DNA of 64,000 nucleotides from NCBI GenBank assembly GCA_022844105.1, contig JALHMJ010000001.1:186001-250000 (forward strand), in the 5' to 3' direction. This DNA comes from Hyphomicrobium sp. (GTDB lineage Bacteria > Pseudomonadota > Alphaproteobacteria > Rhizobiales > Hyphomicrobiaceae). The position numbers and the translations under genes are program-made. The notes beneath the pieces are model-generated. The model was given only the letters and a program-made list of their open reading frames with translations. It did not search any database and was not told where the DNA came from. Positions 1 through 9,558 of this stretch are shown piece after piece (the stretch's first letter is position 1; each line of letters starts with the position of its first letter).

Positions 1-2238
1 CTGCCCAAAGTCTCCGACACCGAGCAACAGGCCTTGGATGCCGGCACGGTCGGCTTTGATGCGGAACTGTTCTCGGGAACACCCGATTGGGCCAAATTGC
101 GCGCCGTGCCGCCGGTGACGCTGACCGGGGAGGAGCAAGCGTTCCTCGACGGGCCGACGGAAGAACTCTGCCGCATGATCAACGACTGGCAGGTCCGACA
201 TGCCCAACGGGAAATACCCGAGCCGATCTGGGATTTCGTGAAGTCGCACGGATTTCTCGGCATGTTGATTTCAAAGGAGCACGGCGGACTTGGATTTTCC
301 GCGCAGGCGCAGTCCTTGATCCTCGGCAAGATCGCGTCGCGGTCGCCCGATGTCGTCACCATCGTGATGGTGCCGAATTCTCTCGGTCCGGGCGAACTCA
401 TCGAAAAATACGGTTCTGAGGAACAAAAGCATCATTATTTGCCGCGACTGGCGCGCGGGGAGGAAGTGCCGTGCTTCTCGCTGACCGGGCCGACGTCGGG
501 TTCGGACGCGGCAACCATGCGTGACATCGGCACGGTCGTGCGCGGCGTTCACGACGGACGCGAGACGCTCGGGGTGCGATTGTCGTGGGATAAGCGCTAC
601 ATCACGCTCGGGCCAAAGGCGACGCTGGTGGGTCTCGCGTTCCGGCTCTTCGATCCGGACAACCTGCTCGGCAAGGGCGAGGATGTCGGCATCACGGTGG
701 CGATGATCCCGGCCAACCATCCCGGCGTCAACATCGGCCGCCGTCACTTGCCGTCGGGCGCCGCGTTTCCCAATGGTCCGAACTGGGGCACCGACGTTTT
801 CATGCCGATTGATTGGATCATCGGCGGGGAAAAAATGGCCGGCCAGGGCTGGCGCATGCTGATGGAATGTCTGGCCGCCGGCCGGGCCATCTCATTGCCC
901 TCGTCGGCGACGGCGGGTGCCAAGGCGATGTTGCGGGTGACGTCGGCTTACGCTCGCATTCGGCGCCAATTTGGCTTGCCGGTGGGGCGCATGGAGGGCA
1001 TCGAGGAGCCGCTGGCGCGGATCGTCGAGACGGCCTACGTCAACGAGGCCGCGCGCGGCGTTACAGCGTCCATGGTTTCGCGGGGCGAAAAGCCGTCGGT
1101 AATTTCAGCCTTGATGAAATACCAGACGACGGAACGGCTGCGAGTTGCTGTCAACGATGCGATGGATATTCACGGCGGGCGTGCGATCTGCGACGGACCG
1201 ACCAATTATCTGCAGTCGGCTTATCAGATGGTGCCAGTCGGCATCACCGTCGAAGGGGCCAACATCTTGACCCGGACGCTGATCACGTTCGCGCAGGGCG
1301 CGCTGCGTTCGCATCCCTATCTCATTCGCGAAATTCAATCCGCGCAAAATTCAGACGCGGAAAAGGGCTTCCTGGACTTCGAGGACGCGTTTCTCGGCCA
1401 CATTTCGCATTCGGTCGCCAATATGGCCGGCGCGTTCTTTCACAACGTGACGTTTGGATTTTTTGCTCCCGCGCCGACAGCGGTACCGGATTTGAAGAAG
1501 TATTACCGGCAGATCTCGCGCGGTTCGCGCAATTTTGCCGTCGTGTCCGACATGACGATTGCCGTGCTTGGCGGCGGTCTTAAAACGAAGCAGAAGATAT
1601 GCGGACGCCTCGCGGATGCGCTCTCGGAACTCTATTTCTGTTCGTGCGTGCTGAAGCGCTACGAGGATGATGGGCAGCCGGCCGCCGACATGCCAATCGT
1701 GGATCTGGCGATCGCCAATGGGCTGGCGAGGTTTGACAACGCGTTGCGCGGGGTCATCGCGAATTTTCCGGTAGCACCTGTTCGCTGGCTGCTGTGGGCC
1801 ATTGTCTTCCCGCTGGGCCGTCACTACGCGCCGGCGCCAGATCGGCTGGGCGGCACCGTTGCCGGACTTGTCCTGACGCCGGGCGAGGTCCGCGATCGGC
1901 TCACCCGCCATATCTTCGTGTCGCACGATGCCGCCGATCCGACCGGGGTCCTGGAGGTCACGCTTGTGAAGGTGGTGGCTGCGGAAGAGGCGGAGAAGAA
2001 ACTGGAGAAGGCCATTCGCGCCGGCACGGTTCGCCGGTATCACGGTATCGACTGGATCGGTGACGCGGTGACCCAGGGTGCGATCAGCGAAAGTGAAGGT
2101 GCCTTGCTGCGCGAGGTGGAGACGTTGGTTGCCCGCGTCATTGCCGTGGATCATTTCGATCCGGCGGAACTGCGTCCGAACTATATGCAGCCTGGTCACA
2201 ACAGCCGGGCGGTGGAACAAGCCGCTGCTGCCGAATGA
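1..2238 (+). CDS. fadE: acyl-CoA dehydrogenase FadE, 5' partial
   Basis: Catalyses the first, FAD-dependent step of fatty-acid beta-oxidation (acyl-CoA to trans-2-enoyl-CoA). The reading frame is open from base 1. The residues before the first possible internal start (TTG at 34) read LPKVSDTEQQALDAGTV, which matches the interior of long FadE proteins, so the true start lies upstream of the window. About 745 residues are visible: the acyl-CoA dehydrogenase N-terminal and middle domains, the flavoprotein core (RRQFGLPVGRMEGIEEPLAR, then the IHGGRAICDGP segment), and the long C-terminal extension typical of the E. coli FadE type (814 aa). It is 29 bp upstream of fadJ on the same strand, so the two are probably co-transcribed. 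Confidence 0.95.
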   Translation: MPKVSDTEQQALDAGTVGFDAELFSGTPDWAKLRAVPPVTLTGEEQAFLDGPTEELCRMINDWQVRHAQREIPEPIWDFVKSHGFLGMLISKEHGGLGFSAQAQSLILGKIASRSPDVVTIVMVPNSLGPGELIEKYGSEEQKHHYLPRLARGEEVPCFSLTGPTSGSDAATMRDIGTVVRGVHDGRETLGVRLSWDKRYITLGPKATLVGLAFRLFDPDNLLGKGEDVGITVAMIPANHPGVNIGRRHLPSGAAFPNGPNWGTDVFMPIDWIIGGEKMAGQGWRMLMECLAAGRAISLPSSATAGAKAMLRVTSAYARIRRQFGLPVGRMEGIEEPLARIVETAYVNEAARGVTASMVSRGEKPSVISALMKYQTTERLRVAVNDAMDIHGGRAICDGPTNYLQSAYQMVPVGITVEGANILTRTLITFAQGALRSHPYLIREIQSAQNSDAEKGFLDFEDAFLGHISHSVANMAGAFFHNVTFGFFAPAPTAVPDLKKYYRQISRGSRNFAVVSDMTIAVLGGGLKTKQKICGRLADALSELYFCSCVLKRYEDDGQPAADMPIVDLAIANGLARFDNALRGVIANFPVAPVRWLLWAIVFPLGRHYAPAPDRLGGTVAGLVLTPGEVRDRLTRHIFVSHDAADPTGVLEVTLVKVVAAEEAEKKLEKAIRAGTVRRYHGIDWIGDAVTQGAISESEGALLREVETLVARVIAVDHFDPAELRPNYMQPGHNSRAVEQAAAAE

Positions 2239-2267
2239 CGGTCCCGTTGGACGAAAGGTCAAACTGA

Positions 2268-4253
2268 ATGACACTCGATTCCGCTTCACTGAAGGACTGG
2301 CGTTACGAGGTCGATCGGGAGGGTATCGGCTGGGCTACTTTCGATCGCGAAGATTCGAGTGCCAATGCACTCGGGCGGCGGCCGCTTGAGGAACTCGGTC
2401 GGATCATCGAAGTTGTTGAGCGGGCCGGTCGGTCCGGAGCCATCAAAGGGCTCGTGATCATTTCTGGCAAGCCAAAGGGCTTTATCGTCGGAGCCGATAT
2501 CAACGAGTTTGAAAAATTAACGACGGAAGCAGACGTCATCGCGCAAGTCAGCATGGTCAATGCCATGCTGGAGCGCATCGAAAAGCTGCCTATCCCGGTC
2601 GTCGCGGCGGTGCACGGGGTGTGCGTCGGGGGCGGGCTCGAACTGATCCTGGCCTGCCATTATCGCATCGCCACCCGCGATCCTTCGACCAAGGTTGGCT
2701 TCCCGGAAGTGAAGCTCGGCATCTTCCCGGGTTTCAACGGCACGGCACGCTCGATCCGGCAGGCTGGACCGATGGCTGCCATGAACATCATGCTGTCGGG
2801 GTCGTTCATTTCGGCGTCGGCGGCCAAGGGCATGGGTCTGATCGACGAACTTGTCGCGGGGCCCGACAGTCTGCATTGGGCGGCCCGCAAGGCTGTGTTA
2901 CAGGGTCGCAAATCCAAGCCCGCCGGTTTTGCCAAGGCAGCGCTCGGCAAGTGGCCGGCACGGTTGGCGCTGGCAAAAAAAATGCGTTCCGAGGTGGCCA
3001 AGAAGGCGAACGAAGATCACTATCCGGCGCCCTACCGGCTCATCGACCTGTTCGAAAAGCACGGCGGCGATCTGGAGGCCATGAAGCAGGCGGAACCGAT
3101 CGCGTTCGCGCCTATGCTGATGTCGCCGCAGTCGAAGAGCCTGCGGCGGGTGTTCAAACTGTCGGAGGCGCTGAAGGCGCAGGCGCCCAAATCGATCAAA
3201 TGGAAGCCGACGCATGTGCACGTGATCGGCGCGGGAACGATGGGCGCCGACATCGCGGGTGTGTGCGTTGCGGCCGGCATGGAAGTGACGCTGCAGGATA
3301 TCTCGCCGGTTCAGCTCGAAGCCGGTATCAAGGCGCAGGGCAAGCTGTTTGCGAAGAAGTTCAAGACGAAGGCCACGCGTGACGCCGCCAAAGCGCGGCT
3401 TATTGCGGACCCGGACGGTAAAGGCGTCAGTCGTGCCGACGTCGTGATTGAAGCGATCGTCGAGCGCCTCGATATCAAGCAGGCACTGTTTTCCGATTTG
3501 GAATCGAAGGTGAAGCCCGGTGCGGTCCTGGCGACGAATACCTCATCGCTGAAGCTGGCTGATATCTCGCAGCCGATGCGCGAACCATCGCGGCTGATCG
3601 GCCTTCATTTCTTCTCGCCCGTCGCCTTGATGCCGCTGGTTGAAGTCGTTCAAGGTGAGGCGACCAACTCCGGCGAAGTTGAAAAGGGTGCCGCCTTCGT
3701 GACCGCCATCGGAAAGTTTCCGCTGATTACCAAGGATGTCCCCGGCTTCCTCGTCAACAAGGTGCTCACACCCTACATGTTCGCCGCCATGGCGCGGCTG
3801 GAGAAGGGGGAAGATAAGGAAAAAATCGACGAGGCCGTTCGGACCTTCGGCATGCCGATGGGGCCGATCGAACTCGCCGACAGCGTCGGCCTCGACATTT
3901 GCGCGCATGTGGCGCGCATTTTGGGCCAAGACCCTTCCGGTTCGCGGCTCGACAGTCTCGTCAAGGCCGGCAAACTCGGCAAGAAGTCGGGCGAGGGCTT
4001 CTACAAGTGGGTCGACGGCAAGCCGCAAAAGGGCACCAACACGTGGTCGAAAGAAGAACTGCAACGGCTGGGCCGTGAGCTTGTTTCGCCGATTATCGAG
4101 GAGGCGCAAAAGAGCCTCGATGAGGGCGTCGTCGCGTCTTCGGATCTCGTTGATGCCGGAATGATATTCGGAACGGGCTTTGCCCCTTTCCGCGGTGGTC
4201 CGCTCTACTTCAAGGAACAGGAAGCCGGCAAGCCGGCTCAGGTCGCGGCCTAA
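2268..4253 (+). CDS. fadJ: multifunctional enoyl-CoA hydratase / 3-hydroxyacyl-CoA dehydrogenase
   Basis: Performs the hydration and NAD-dependent oxidation steps of beta-oxidation; 661 aa, slightly shorter than E. coli FadB/FadJ. The N-terminal crotonase domain (about 1-200) keeps both catalytic glutamates, in VGGGLELILA and in GFPEVKLGIFPG. The dehydrogenase domain begins near residue 315 with a GAGTMGADIAG Rossmann loop. It carries LATNTSSL and the catalytic-His segment GLHFFSPVALMPLVEVVQG, and ends with the FGTGFAPFRGGPL C-terminal repeat. An ATG start follows a GGACGAAAGG ribosome binding site. It sits between fadE and the thiolase gene fadI with short gaps, consistent with one degradation operon. 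Choice of FadJ over FadB is by order and size only. Confidence 0.95.
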   Translation: MTLDSASLKDWRYEVDREGIGWATFDREDSSANALGRRPLEELGRIIEVVERAGRSGAIKGLVIISGKPKGFIVGADINEFEKLTTEADVIAQVSMVNAMLERIEKLPIPVVAAVHGVCVGGGLELILACHYRIATRDPSTKVGFPEVKLGIFPGFNGTARSIRQAGPMAAMNIMLSGSFISASAAKGMGLIDELVAGPDSLHWAARKAVLQGRKSKPAGFAKAALGKWPARLALAKKMRSEVAKKANEDHYPAPYRLIDLFEKHGGDLEAMKQAEPIAFAPMLMSPQSKSLRRVFKLSEALKAQAPKSIKWKPTHVHVIGAGTMGADIAGVCVAAGMEVTLQDISPVQLEAGIKAQGKLFAKKFKTKATRDAAKARLIADPDGKGVSRADVVIEAIVERLDIKQALFSDLESKVKPGAVLATNTSSLKLADISQPMREPSRLIGLHFFSPVALMPLVEVVQGEATNSGEVEKGAAFVTAIGKFPLITKDVPGFLVNKVLTPYMFAAMARLEKGEDKEKIDEAVRTFGMPMGPIELADSVGLDICAHVARILGQDPSGSRLDSLVKAGKLGKKSGEGFYKWVDGKPQKGTNTWSKEELQRLGRELVSPIIEEAQKSLDEGVVASSDLVDAGMIFGTGFAPFRGGPLYFKEQEAGKPAQVAA

Positions 4254-4280
4254 GACGACGTTCATTCACCGGAGATTCGC

Positions 4281-5567
4281 ATGACACGAGAATTGAGGCG
4301 GGTGGCAGTCATCGGCGGCACGCGCATCCCGTTCTGCCGGTCGGGTACGCTTTATGCCGACCTGTCCAATCAAGACATGATGACGGCGGCGCTGAACGGG
4401 CTCGTCGATCGCTTCAAGCTCAAGGGCGAACACATCGACGAAGTCGTCGGTGGCGCGGTCGTCGCCCACTCGCGCGATTTCAATCTGACGCGAGAGAGCG
4501 TGCTGGGGACCAAGCTCGCCCCCTCGACACCGGGCGTGACGATGCAGCAAGCCTGCGGCACCAGCTTGCAAGCGGCGCTCGGCACGGCGGCCAAGATTGC
4601 GACCGGCGAGATCGAGAGCGGCATTGCATGCGGCTCGGATACAACGTCGGATGCGCCGATCGTGTTCTCGAAGAAGTTCTCGAAACGACTTATCGAGCTC
4701 AATACGAAAAAGACGATCCTGGACAAGATCCGCGTGTTCCAAGGGCTGACACCGGCGGAATTGACGCCGCAGCCGCCGGCGGTGAAAGAGCCGCGCACGG
4801 GGCTCGGCATGGGGGAACATTGCGAGCTGATGGCGCAGGAATGGGGCATCACACGCGCGGATCAGGATCAACTCGCTTTCGAGAGTCATACCAAGGCCGC
4901 AGCCGCCTACGCAGAGGGCTGGTTTGACGACCTCATCGTTGCGTGCGCGGGTGTCTATCGGGACAACAACTTGCGTGCCGACATCACGCTGGAGAAACTG
5001 GCGAGCCTCAAGACGGCTTTCGACAAAACGGACAAGGGCACGTTGACGGCGGGCAATTCGACGCCGCTCACCGACGGTGCTTCGGCAGCGTTGTTGGCGA
5101 GTGAAGAGTGGGCGCGGGCAAGAGGTCTGCCGATTGCTGCCTACCTCACCTATGGGCAGCACTGGAGCAATGACTTCGCTCACGGTGACGGGCTCTTGAT
5201 GGCGCCGGCCATCGCGGTATCGAAGATGCTGGACCGGGCCGGCCTGACACTGCAGGATTTCGACTTTTATGAGATTCACGAGGCATTCGCCGCGCAGGTT
5301 CTGTGTACGCTGAAGGCGTGGGAAGATCCGGCGTATTGCGCCAAGCATATGGGCAAGAACGCGCCGCTCGGCTCGATCGACCGGTCGAAGATGAACGTGA
5401 AGGGATCGTCGATCGCCGTTGGACATCCGTTTGCTGCGACTGGTGCACGCATTATCGGCAATCTGGCGAAGATACTGTCGGTTAATGGTGGACGCGGGCT
5501 TATCTCCGTCTGCACTGCCGGCGGCATGGGCGTTACCGCTATCATGGAAAGTGCGAAAGCTGCTTGA
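4281..5567 (+). CDS. fadI: acetyl-CoA C-acyltransferase (3-ketoacyl-CoA thiolase)
   Basis: Thiolytic cleavage of 3-ketoacyl-CoA to acetyl-CoA and a shortened acyl-CoA, the last beta-oxidation step. It has 428 aa, close to FadI. The nucleophilic cysteine is C92 in QQACGTSLQAAL. The catalytic histidine lies in EIHEAFAAQ / VGHPFAATGAR and the second cysteine in SVCTAGGMG, so all active-site blocks are present. It starts 28 bp after fadJ with GGAG upstream of the ATG. A long antisense reading frame over this gene is a GC-rich shadow. Confidence 0.95.
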   Translation: MTRELRRVAVIGGTRIPFCRSGTLYADLSNQDMMTAALNGLVDRFKLKGEHIDEVVGGAVVAHSRDFNLTRESVLGTKLAPSTPGVTMQQACGTSLQAALGTAAKIATGEIESGIACGSDTTSDAPIVFSKKFSKRLIELNTKKTILDKIRVFQGLTPAELTPQPPAVKEPRTGLGMGEHCELMAQEWGITRADQDQLAFESHTKAAAAYAEGWFDDLIVACAGVYRDNNLRADITLEKLASLKTAFDKTDKGTLTAGNSTPLTDGASAALLASEEWARARGLPIAAYLTYGQHWSNDFAHGDGLLMAPAIAVSKMLDRAGLTLQDFDFYEIHEAFAAQVLCTLKAWEDPAYCAKHMGKNAPLGSIDRSKMNVKGSSIAVGHPFAATGARIIGNLAKILSVNGGRGLISVCTAGGMGVTAIMESAKAA

Positions 5568-5622
5568 CGGTCCGCCGCCCCGGCTGGCAGCTACGCCGTG
5601 GACGAGCTGACGGGGACGGTTC

Positions 5623-6939
5623 ATGGCGGCGGATAAACTGGAAAAACAACTCGCGGCGGCCAAGAGCCTTGCCGCGACACTGGCCGACAAGCTCGACCTC
5701 GATTTGTGGCTGACGCTATGGGATGGTTCCAGCGTACCGCTTGGCAAGTCTGTGTCGAGCCGGCGTGAAATTCTCGTTGCCGATCCCGGCGTCATTGCGA
5801 CGATGCTCAGGCGACCTTCGCTCGATACGCTTATTCAGCTGTATATTGCCAAGCGGGTCGATTTCGACGGGGGAACACTCGTTGATTTTGGCCAGGAGTT
5901 CGTCAAACCAAAAGGCGGGGTCAAGTTCAAGAACCTTCCCAAGCTCGCCCTCGTCAAAGGTCTCTCGCCCTTTCTTTTTGCGCCAACCGAAGCGCCGCGC
6001 GAAGTGGGAGGATTTGAAGGTGAGATCACGGGCAAGCGCCGCAACCTCGCCGACAACAAGGCTTTCATCCAGTTCCACTATGACCTTTCGAACGAATTCT
6101 ATGCGCTCTTTCTCGATCCCGAGATGGTGTACTCGTGCGCGTACTACACCGATTGGAAAAACGGCGTCGAGCAAGCTCAGGTCGACAAGCTGGAAATGAT
6201 TTGCCGCAAGCTGCGGCTGAAGCCTGGCGACACGTTGCTCGATATCGGGTGCGGTTGGGGCGGGCTGGTCTGTCACGCGGCAAAGAACTTCGGCGTGAAA
6301 GCACATGGCATCACGCTATCTGAAGAGCAACTTGCCTTCGCACGCGAGAAGGTCAAGCGGCTCGGTCTGGAGCAGCTCGTAACGCTCGAACTCAAGGACT
6401 ACATGCTGGCCGAAGGGCGCTACGACAAGATCGCATCGATCGGCATGTACGAGCATATCGGTTTAAAAAATATTCCGTCCTACATGGCCAAGGTTCGCTC
6501 GCTGCTGGCGGACAACGGAGTGTTTCTCAATCACGCCATTTCACGGCGGGCGCACAAACCGGCATCTGGCCTGCTGCCGCAGCGTATGCGGCCGGAGAAG
6601 AAGGCGATCGCCAAATACATCTTTCCGGGCGGTGAACTCGACGACATCGGCCACTCCGTGGCGGCGATGGAAATTGCCGGGTTCGAGGTGCAGGATGTGG
6701 AAGGCTGGCGGGAACACTATGCACGCACCTGCAAACTGTGGTGCGAACGGCTGACCGCCAATAAGGATCACGCGATCAGGCTCGTTGGCGAAGAGAAATA
6801 CCGGATCTGGGTCGCTTATCTCGCAGGCGTTTCGCTGTCCTTCTCACGCGGTACGCTGCGCCTCTTCCAGACGGTTGCGACCAAATCGGCCAAGGGTCCT
6901 TCGCCGTTGCCGCCGACGCGGGCGGATCTCTATCGCTGA
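5623..6939 (+). CDS. cfa: cyclopropane-fatty-acyl-phospholipid synthase family protein
   Basis: SAM-dependent methyltransferase that would add a methylene bridge to unsaturated acyl chains of membrane phospholipids. It has 438 aa, longer than E. coli Cfa (382 aa), with an N-terminal domain of about 130 residues before the catalytic part. Markers are the FQFHYDLSNEFYALFLD and MVYSCAYYTDW blocks and the SAM-binding motif LLDIGCGWGGL. The family block GMYEHIGLKN follows. It lies 55 bp downstream of the thiolase on the same strand and ends four bases before the convergent moeA stop. It may be the last gene of the fad operon. Confidence 0.92.
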   Translation: MAADKLEKQLAAAKSLAATLADKLDLDLWLTLWDGSSVPLGKSVSSRREILVADPGVIATMLRRPSLDTLIQLYIAKRVDFDGGTLVDFGQEFVKPKGGVKFKNLPKLALVKGLSPFLFAPTEAPREVGGFEGEITGKRRNLADNKAFIQFHYDLSNEFYALFLDPEMVYSCAYYTDWKNGVEQAQVDKLEMICRKLRLKPGDTLLDIGCGWGGLVCHAAKNFGVKAHGITLSEEQLAFAREKVKRLGLEQLVTLELKDYMLAEGRYDKIASIGMYEHIGLKNIPSYMAKVRSLLADNGVFLNHAISRRAHKPASGLLPQRMRPEKKAIAKYIFPGGELDDIGHSVAAMEIAGFEVQDVEGWREHYARTCKLWCERLTANKDHAIRLVGEEKYRIWVAYLAGVSLSFSRGTLRLFQTVATKSAKGPSPLPPTRADLYR

Positions 6940-6943
6940 CGCA

Positions 6944-8149
6944 CTAGAAATCCAGCGGTAACACATCGACCTCTGCACCGGCGGGAAGCGGCGGGTCGTT
7001 CGCCATGCGCACGACAAGGGCGTTCGATGCGGCAAGCAGACGGACGAGCGAACTGTCCTGCGACGGCTGCAGCGTGACATGCAGTTGGCCGCCGGCATCC
7101 CGCGATGTGACCGCGCGCATGTAATGCTGACGCGGGCCGTTTTTTCCGGTCGCGTTTGTCAACAGCGCGCGCTGCGGCGGTGACGCCGACGCCTGGCGGC
7201 CGAGCAGTTTATCGATCAAGGGCAGAAGGAATATGCGGGCGCAAACCATCGCAGCCACCGGATTTCCGGGTAGCCCCAGCACACGCTGGGCGCCGAGGCG
7301 ACCGAACAGCATCGGCTTGCCGGGGCGCATGGCGATTTTCCAGAAATCGAGGTCCATGCCGCGTGATCGAAGGACGGGGCCAACCAGATCATGATCTCCG
7401 ACGGAGGCGCCGCCGGTCGTCAGCAAGATATCGGCGTCGGCGGCCGCGGCAATTTTTTCCTCCAGCGCGGCGCGGGTATCGGCCGCGATGCCGAGCAGCC
7501 GTGGTCGCGCGCCTGCGGCTGCAATCATGGCGGCAAGTCCGTACGGATTGGACGAGACGATCTGGTCGGGTCCGGGTTGAATGCCGGGCTCGACCAGTTC
7601 GTCGCCGGTGGCGAGGATGGCGACGACCGGCTTGCGGTGTACGGCCAGCGTGCCGTGTCCCATCGCGGCGGCAAGGAGCAGTGCGCGGGCATCGAGCACA
7701 CGTCCGCTGGAAAGCAGGACTTGGTTTTCGGTGAAGTCGCCGCCCCGCGGGCGTATGTGATCGAAATCGACCGTGCCTTCTGCCACCGTGATGGTGCTTC
7801 CGTTCAATTCGGCGTTTTCTTGGATGACGACAGCATCGGCACCGGCAGGTACCGGCGCACCGGTGAAGATACGGGTGCATTCACCCGGACCGACGAGCCC
7901 TGCGAAGGCTTGTCCGGCGCGAGCTTCTCCGATGAGTTGCAGCCGTGCCGGCAAGACGGCCAGATCAGCCGCACGGGCCGCATATCCGTCCATGGCGGAG
8001 GCGTCGAACGGTGGCTGGGTGAGCGTCGCTCTCACATCCTCGGCCAGCACACGCTGGGCCGCTTCGAGGAGGGGGGTGCGTTCCGCCGGCAGGGGATCGG
8101 CACCTGCGAGGATGCGGTCGAGGGCTTCATCGACGGACAGGAGCGGCAT
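6944..8149 (-). CDS. moeA: molybdopterin molybdenumtransferase MoeA
   Basis: Inserts molybdate into adenylylated molybdopterin in the last step of molybdenum cofactor synthesis. It has 401 aa, the normal family length. Markers are the N-terminal SVDEALDRIL block, PFDASAMDGYA, the IFTGAPVPAGADAVV segment, the TTGGASVGDHDLV loop and PGNPVAAMVC. The ATG lies three bases after the moaC stop, so translation is probably coupled. It is the last gene of the ppiD-trp-moa unit; in related genomes lexA often follows moeA, but here the strand switches to cfa. Confidence 0.95.
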   Translation of the reverse strand: MPLLSVDEALDRILAGADPLPAERTPLLEAAQRVLAEDVRATLTQPPFDASAMDGYAARAADLAVLPARLQLIGEARAGQAFAGLVGPGECTRIFTGAPVPAGADAVVIQENAELNGSTITVAEGTVDFDHIRPRGGDFTENQVLLSSGRVLDARALLLAAAMGHGTLAVHRKPVVAILATGDELVEPGIQPGPDQIVSSNPYGLAAMIAAAGARPRLLGIAADTRAALEEKIAAAADADILLTTGGASVGDHDLVGPVLRSRGMDLDFWKIAMRPGKPMLFGRLGAQRVLGLPGNPVAAMVCARIFLLPLIDKLLGRQASASPPQRALLTNATGKNGPRQHYMRAVTSRDAGGQLHVTLQPSQDSSLVRLLAASNALVVRMANDPPLPAGAEVDVLPLDF

Positions 8150-8152
8150 GGC

Positions 8153-8638
8153 TCACACCTTACCGGGGGCGTGATAGGCGCCCGACCGACCCCCCGTTTT
8201 TTGCACGAGACGGATGCCCGTTATCGTCATGCCTTTGTCGGCGGCCTTGAGCATGTCGTAGATCGTCAGACAGGCAACCGAGACCGCGGTCAGCGCTTCC
8301 ATTTCGACGCCGGTCTGCCCGCTGACTTTGACGGTGGCCGCGACGTGCAGTCCGGCGGGCGCTGTGGATGGCTCGAATTCCACAGTGACCTTCGTAATCG
8401 CCAGCGGATGACACAGCGGGATGAGGTCGTGTGTTCGCTTGGCGGCCATAATGCCGGCGATGCGCGCGGTGGCGAGCACGTCGCCCTTTTTGGCCTCGCC
8501 GCTGTTCACGAGCGCCAGTGTCGCGGGCAGCATGGAAATGAAGCCTTCCGCCAAGGCCGTTCGGCTGGTGACGTCCTTATCGGAAACGTCGACCATGTGG
8601 GCTTCGCCGGCGGCGTTGAGGTGAGACAGCTTGGTCAT
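8153..8638 (-). CDS. moaC: cyclic pyranopterin monophosphate synthase MoaC
   Basis: Acts with MoaA to convert GTP into cyclic pyranopterin monophosphate, the first molybdenum cofactor intermediate. It has 161 aa, full family length. Conserved blocks are [15 protein letters not shown], the dimer and active-site block [21 protein letters not shown] and the C-terminal [13 protein letters not shown]. Its ATG overlaps the trpC stop by four bases, and moeA begins three bases after its own stop. This indicates a translationally coupled trpC-moaC-moeA segment. Confidence 0.96.
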   Translation of the reverse strand: MTKLSHLNAAGEAHMVDVSDKDVTSRTALAEGFISMLPATLALVNSGEAKKGDVLATARIAGIMAAKRTHDLIPLCHPLAITKVTVEFEPSTAPAGLHVAATVKVSGQTGVEMEALTAVSVACLTIYDMLKAADKGMTITGIRLVQKTGGRSGAYHAPGKV

Positions 8639-9435
8639 TCCCGGTTCCTCGCCAGCAGAGCCTTGGTCGCCGCTGTGACATCGTCCTGGCGCATCAGGCT
8701 TTCACCGACCAGGAAGGTGTTGACGCCAATCTTTTGCAATCGCGCGACATCGGCCGGCGTGAAGATCCCGCTTTCGCTGATGACGATGCGATCACTCGGT
8801 ACGTGGGTTGCGAGGTTTTCCGTTGTCGCCAGCGTCGTCGCGAAGGTTTTGAGATTGCGATTGTTGATGCCGATCAGCGGGCAGGGAAGTTTCAGCGCGC
8901 GATCAAGTTCGGCTTCGTCGTGAACTTCAACGATGGCGTCCATGTGCCAATCGCGGGCCGCGGAAGCAAGATCGCTGGCCAGCGCATCATCGACTTCGGC
9001 CATGATGATGAGGATGCAATCGGCGCCCCAGGCGCGGGCTTCAACGACTTGGTAGGTGTCGACCATGAAATCTTTACGCAGAACCGGCAGGGACACGGCG
9101 GCGCGCGCCTTGGTGAGGTACTCGGCCTTGCCTTGAAACGAGGGTTCGTCGGTCAAGATCGACAGACAGGTCGCTCCGCCCGCAGCATACGCTTTCGCCA
9201 GCGCGGGGGGATCGAAGTCGGCGCGGATCAGGCCCTTTGACGGCGACGCCTTCTTGATTTCCGCAATCAGTGCCGCGCGGCCGTCGCGATGGGCTGCACG
9301 TATGGCATTGACGAAGGAGCGCACGGGCGGCGCCGAGCGGGCGTATTCGGCCATCACTTGCAAGGGCTGGCGGGCCTTGGCAGCGGCGACTTCGTCGAGT
9401 TTGTAGCTCGTGATTTTTGCAAGGATGTCGGACAT
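8635..9435 (-). CDS. trpC: indole-3-glycerol phosphate synthase TrpC
   Basis: Ring closure of carboxyphenylamino-deoxyribulose phosphate to indole-glycerol phosphate in tryptophan synthesis. It has 266 aa and is not fused to TrpF. The TIM-barrel motifs are intact: [13 protein letters not shown] with the catalytic lysine, [22 protein letters not shown] and [13 protein letters not shown]. It is separated from trpD by a small membrane-anchored gene. It overlaps moaC by four bases. Confidence 0.96.
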   Translation of the reverse strand: MSDILAKITSYKLDEVAAAKARQPLQVMAEYARSAPPVRSFVNAIRAAHRDGRAALIAEIKKASPSKGLIRADFDPPALAKAYAAGGATCLSILTDEPSFQGKAEYLTKARAAVSLPVLRKDFMVDTYQVVEARAWGADCILIIMAEVDDALASDLASAARDWHMDAIVEVHDEAELDRALKLPCPLIGINNRNLKTFATTLATTENLATHVPSDRIVISESGIFTPADVARLQKIGVNTFLVGESLMRQDDVTAATKALLARNRE

Positions 9436-9558
9436 CGGTGGACCTTATCGCCGGGGCACGCCGGTTGCTACCCGCATGCACTGCGGTGGTCAATCATCGG
9501 TCTGGCCCGCCGCCTACAACCCGGCTCGCGGGGGTTGGTTGCCACGATGCTGGTTGCT

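Noticed and set aside
4266-5795. 509-codon open frame on the minus strand across the thiolase gene
   Set aside because: The plus strand encodes a complete thiolase with all active-site motifs; the antisense frame has Arg/Pro/His-rich, low-complexity content typical of a GC-rich shadow.
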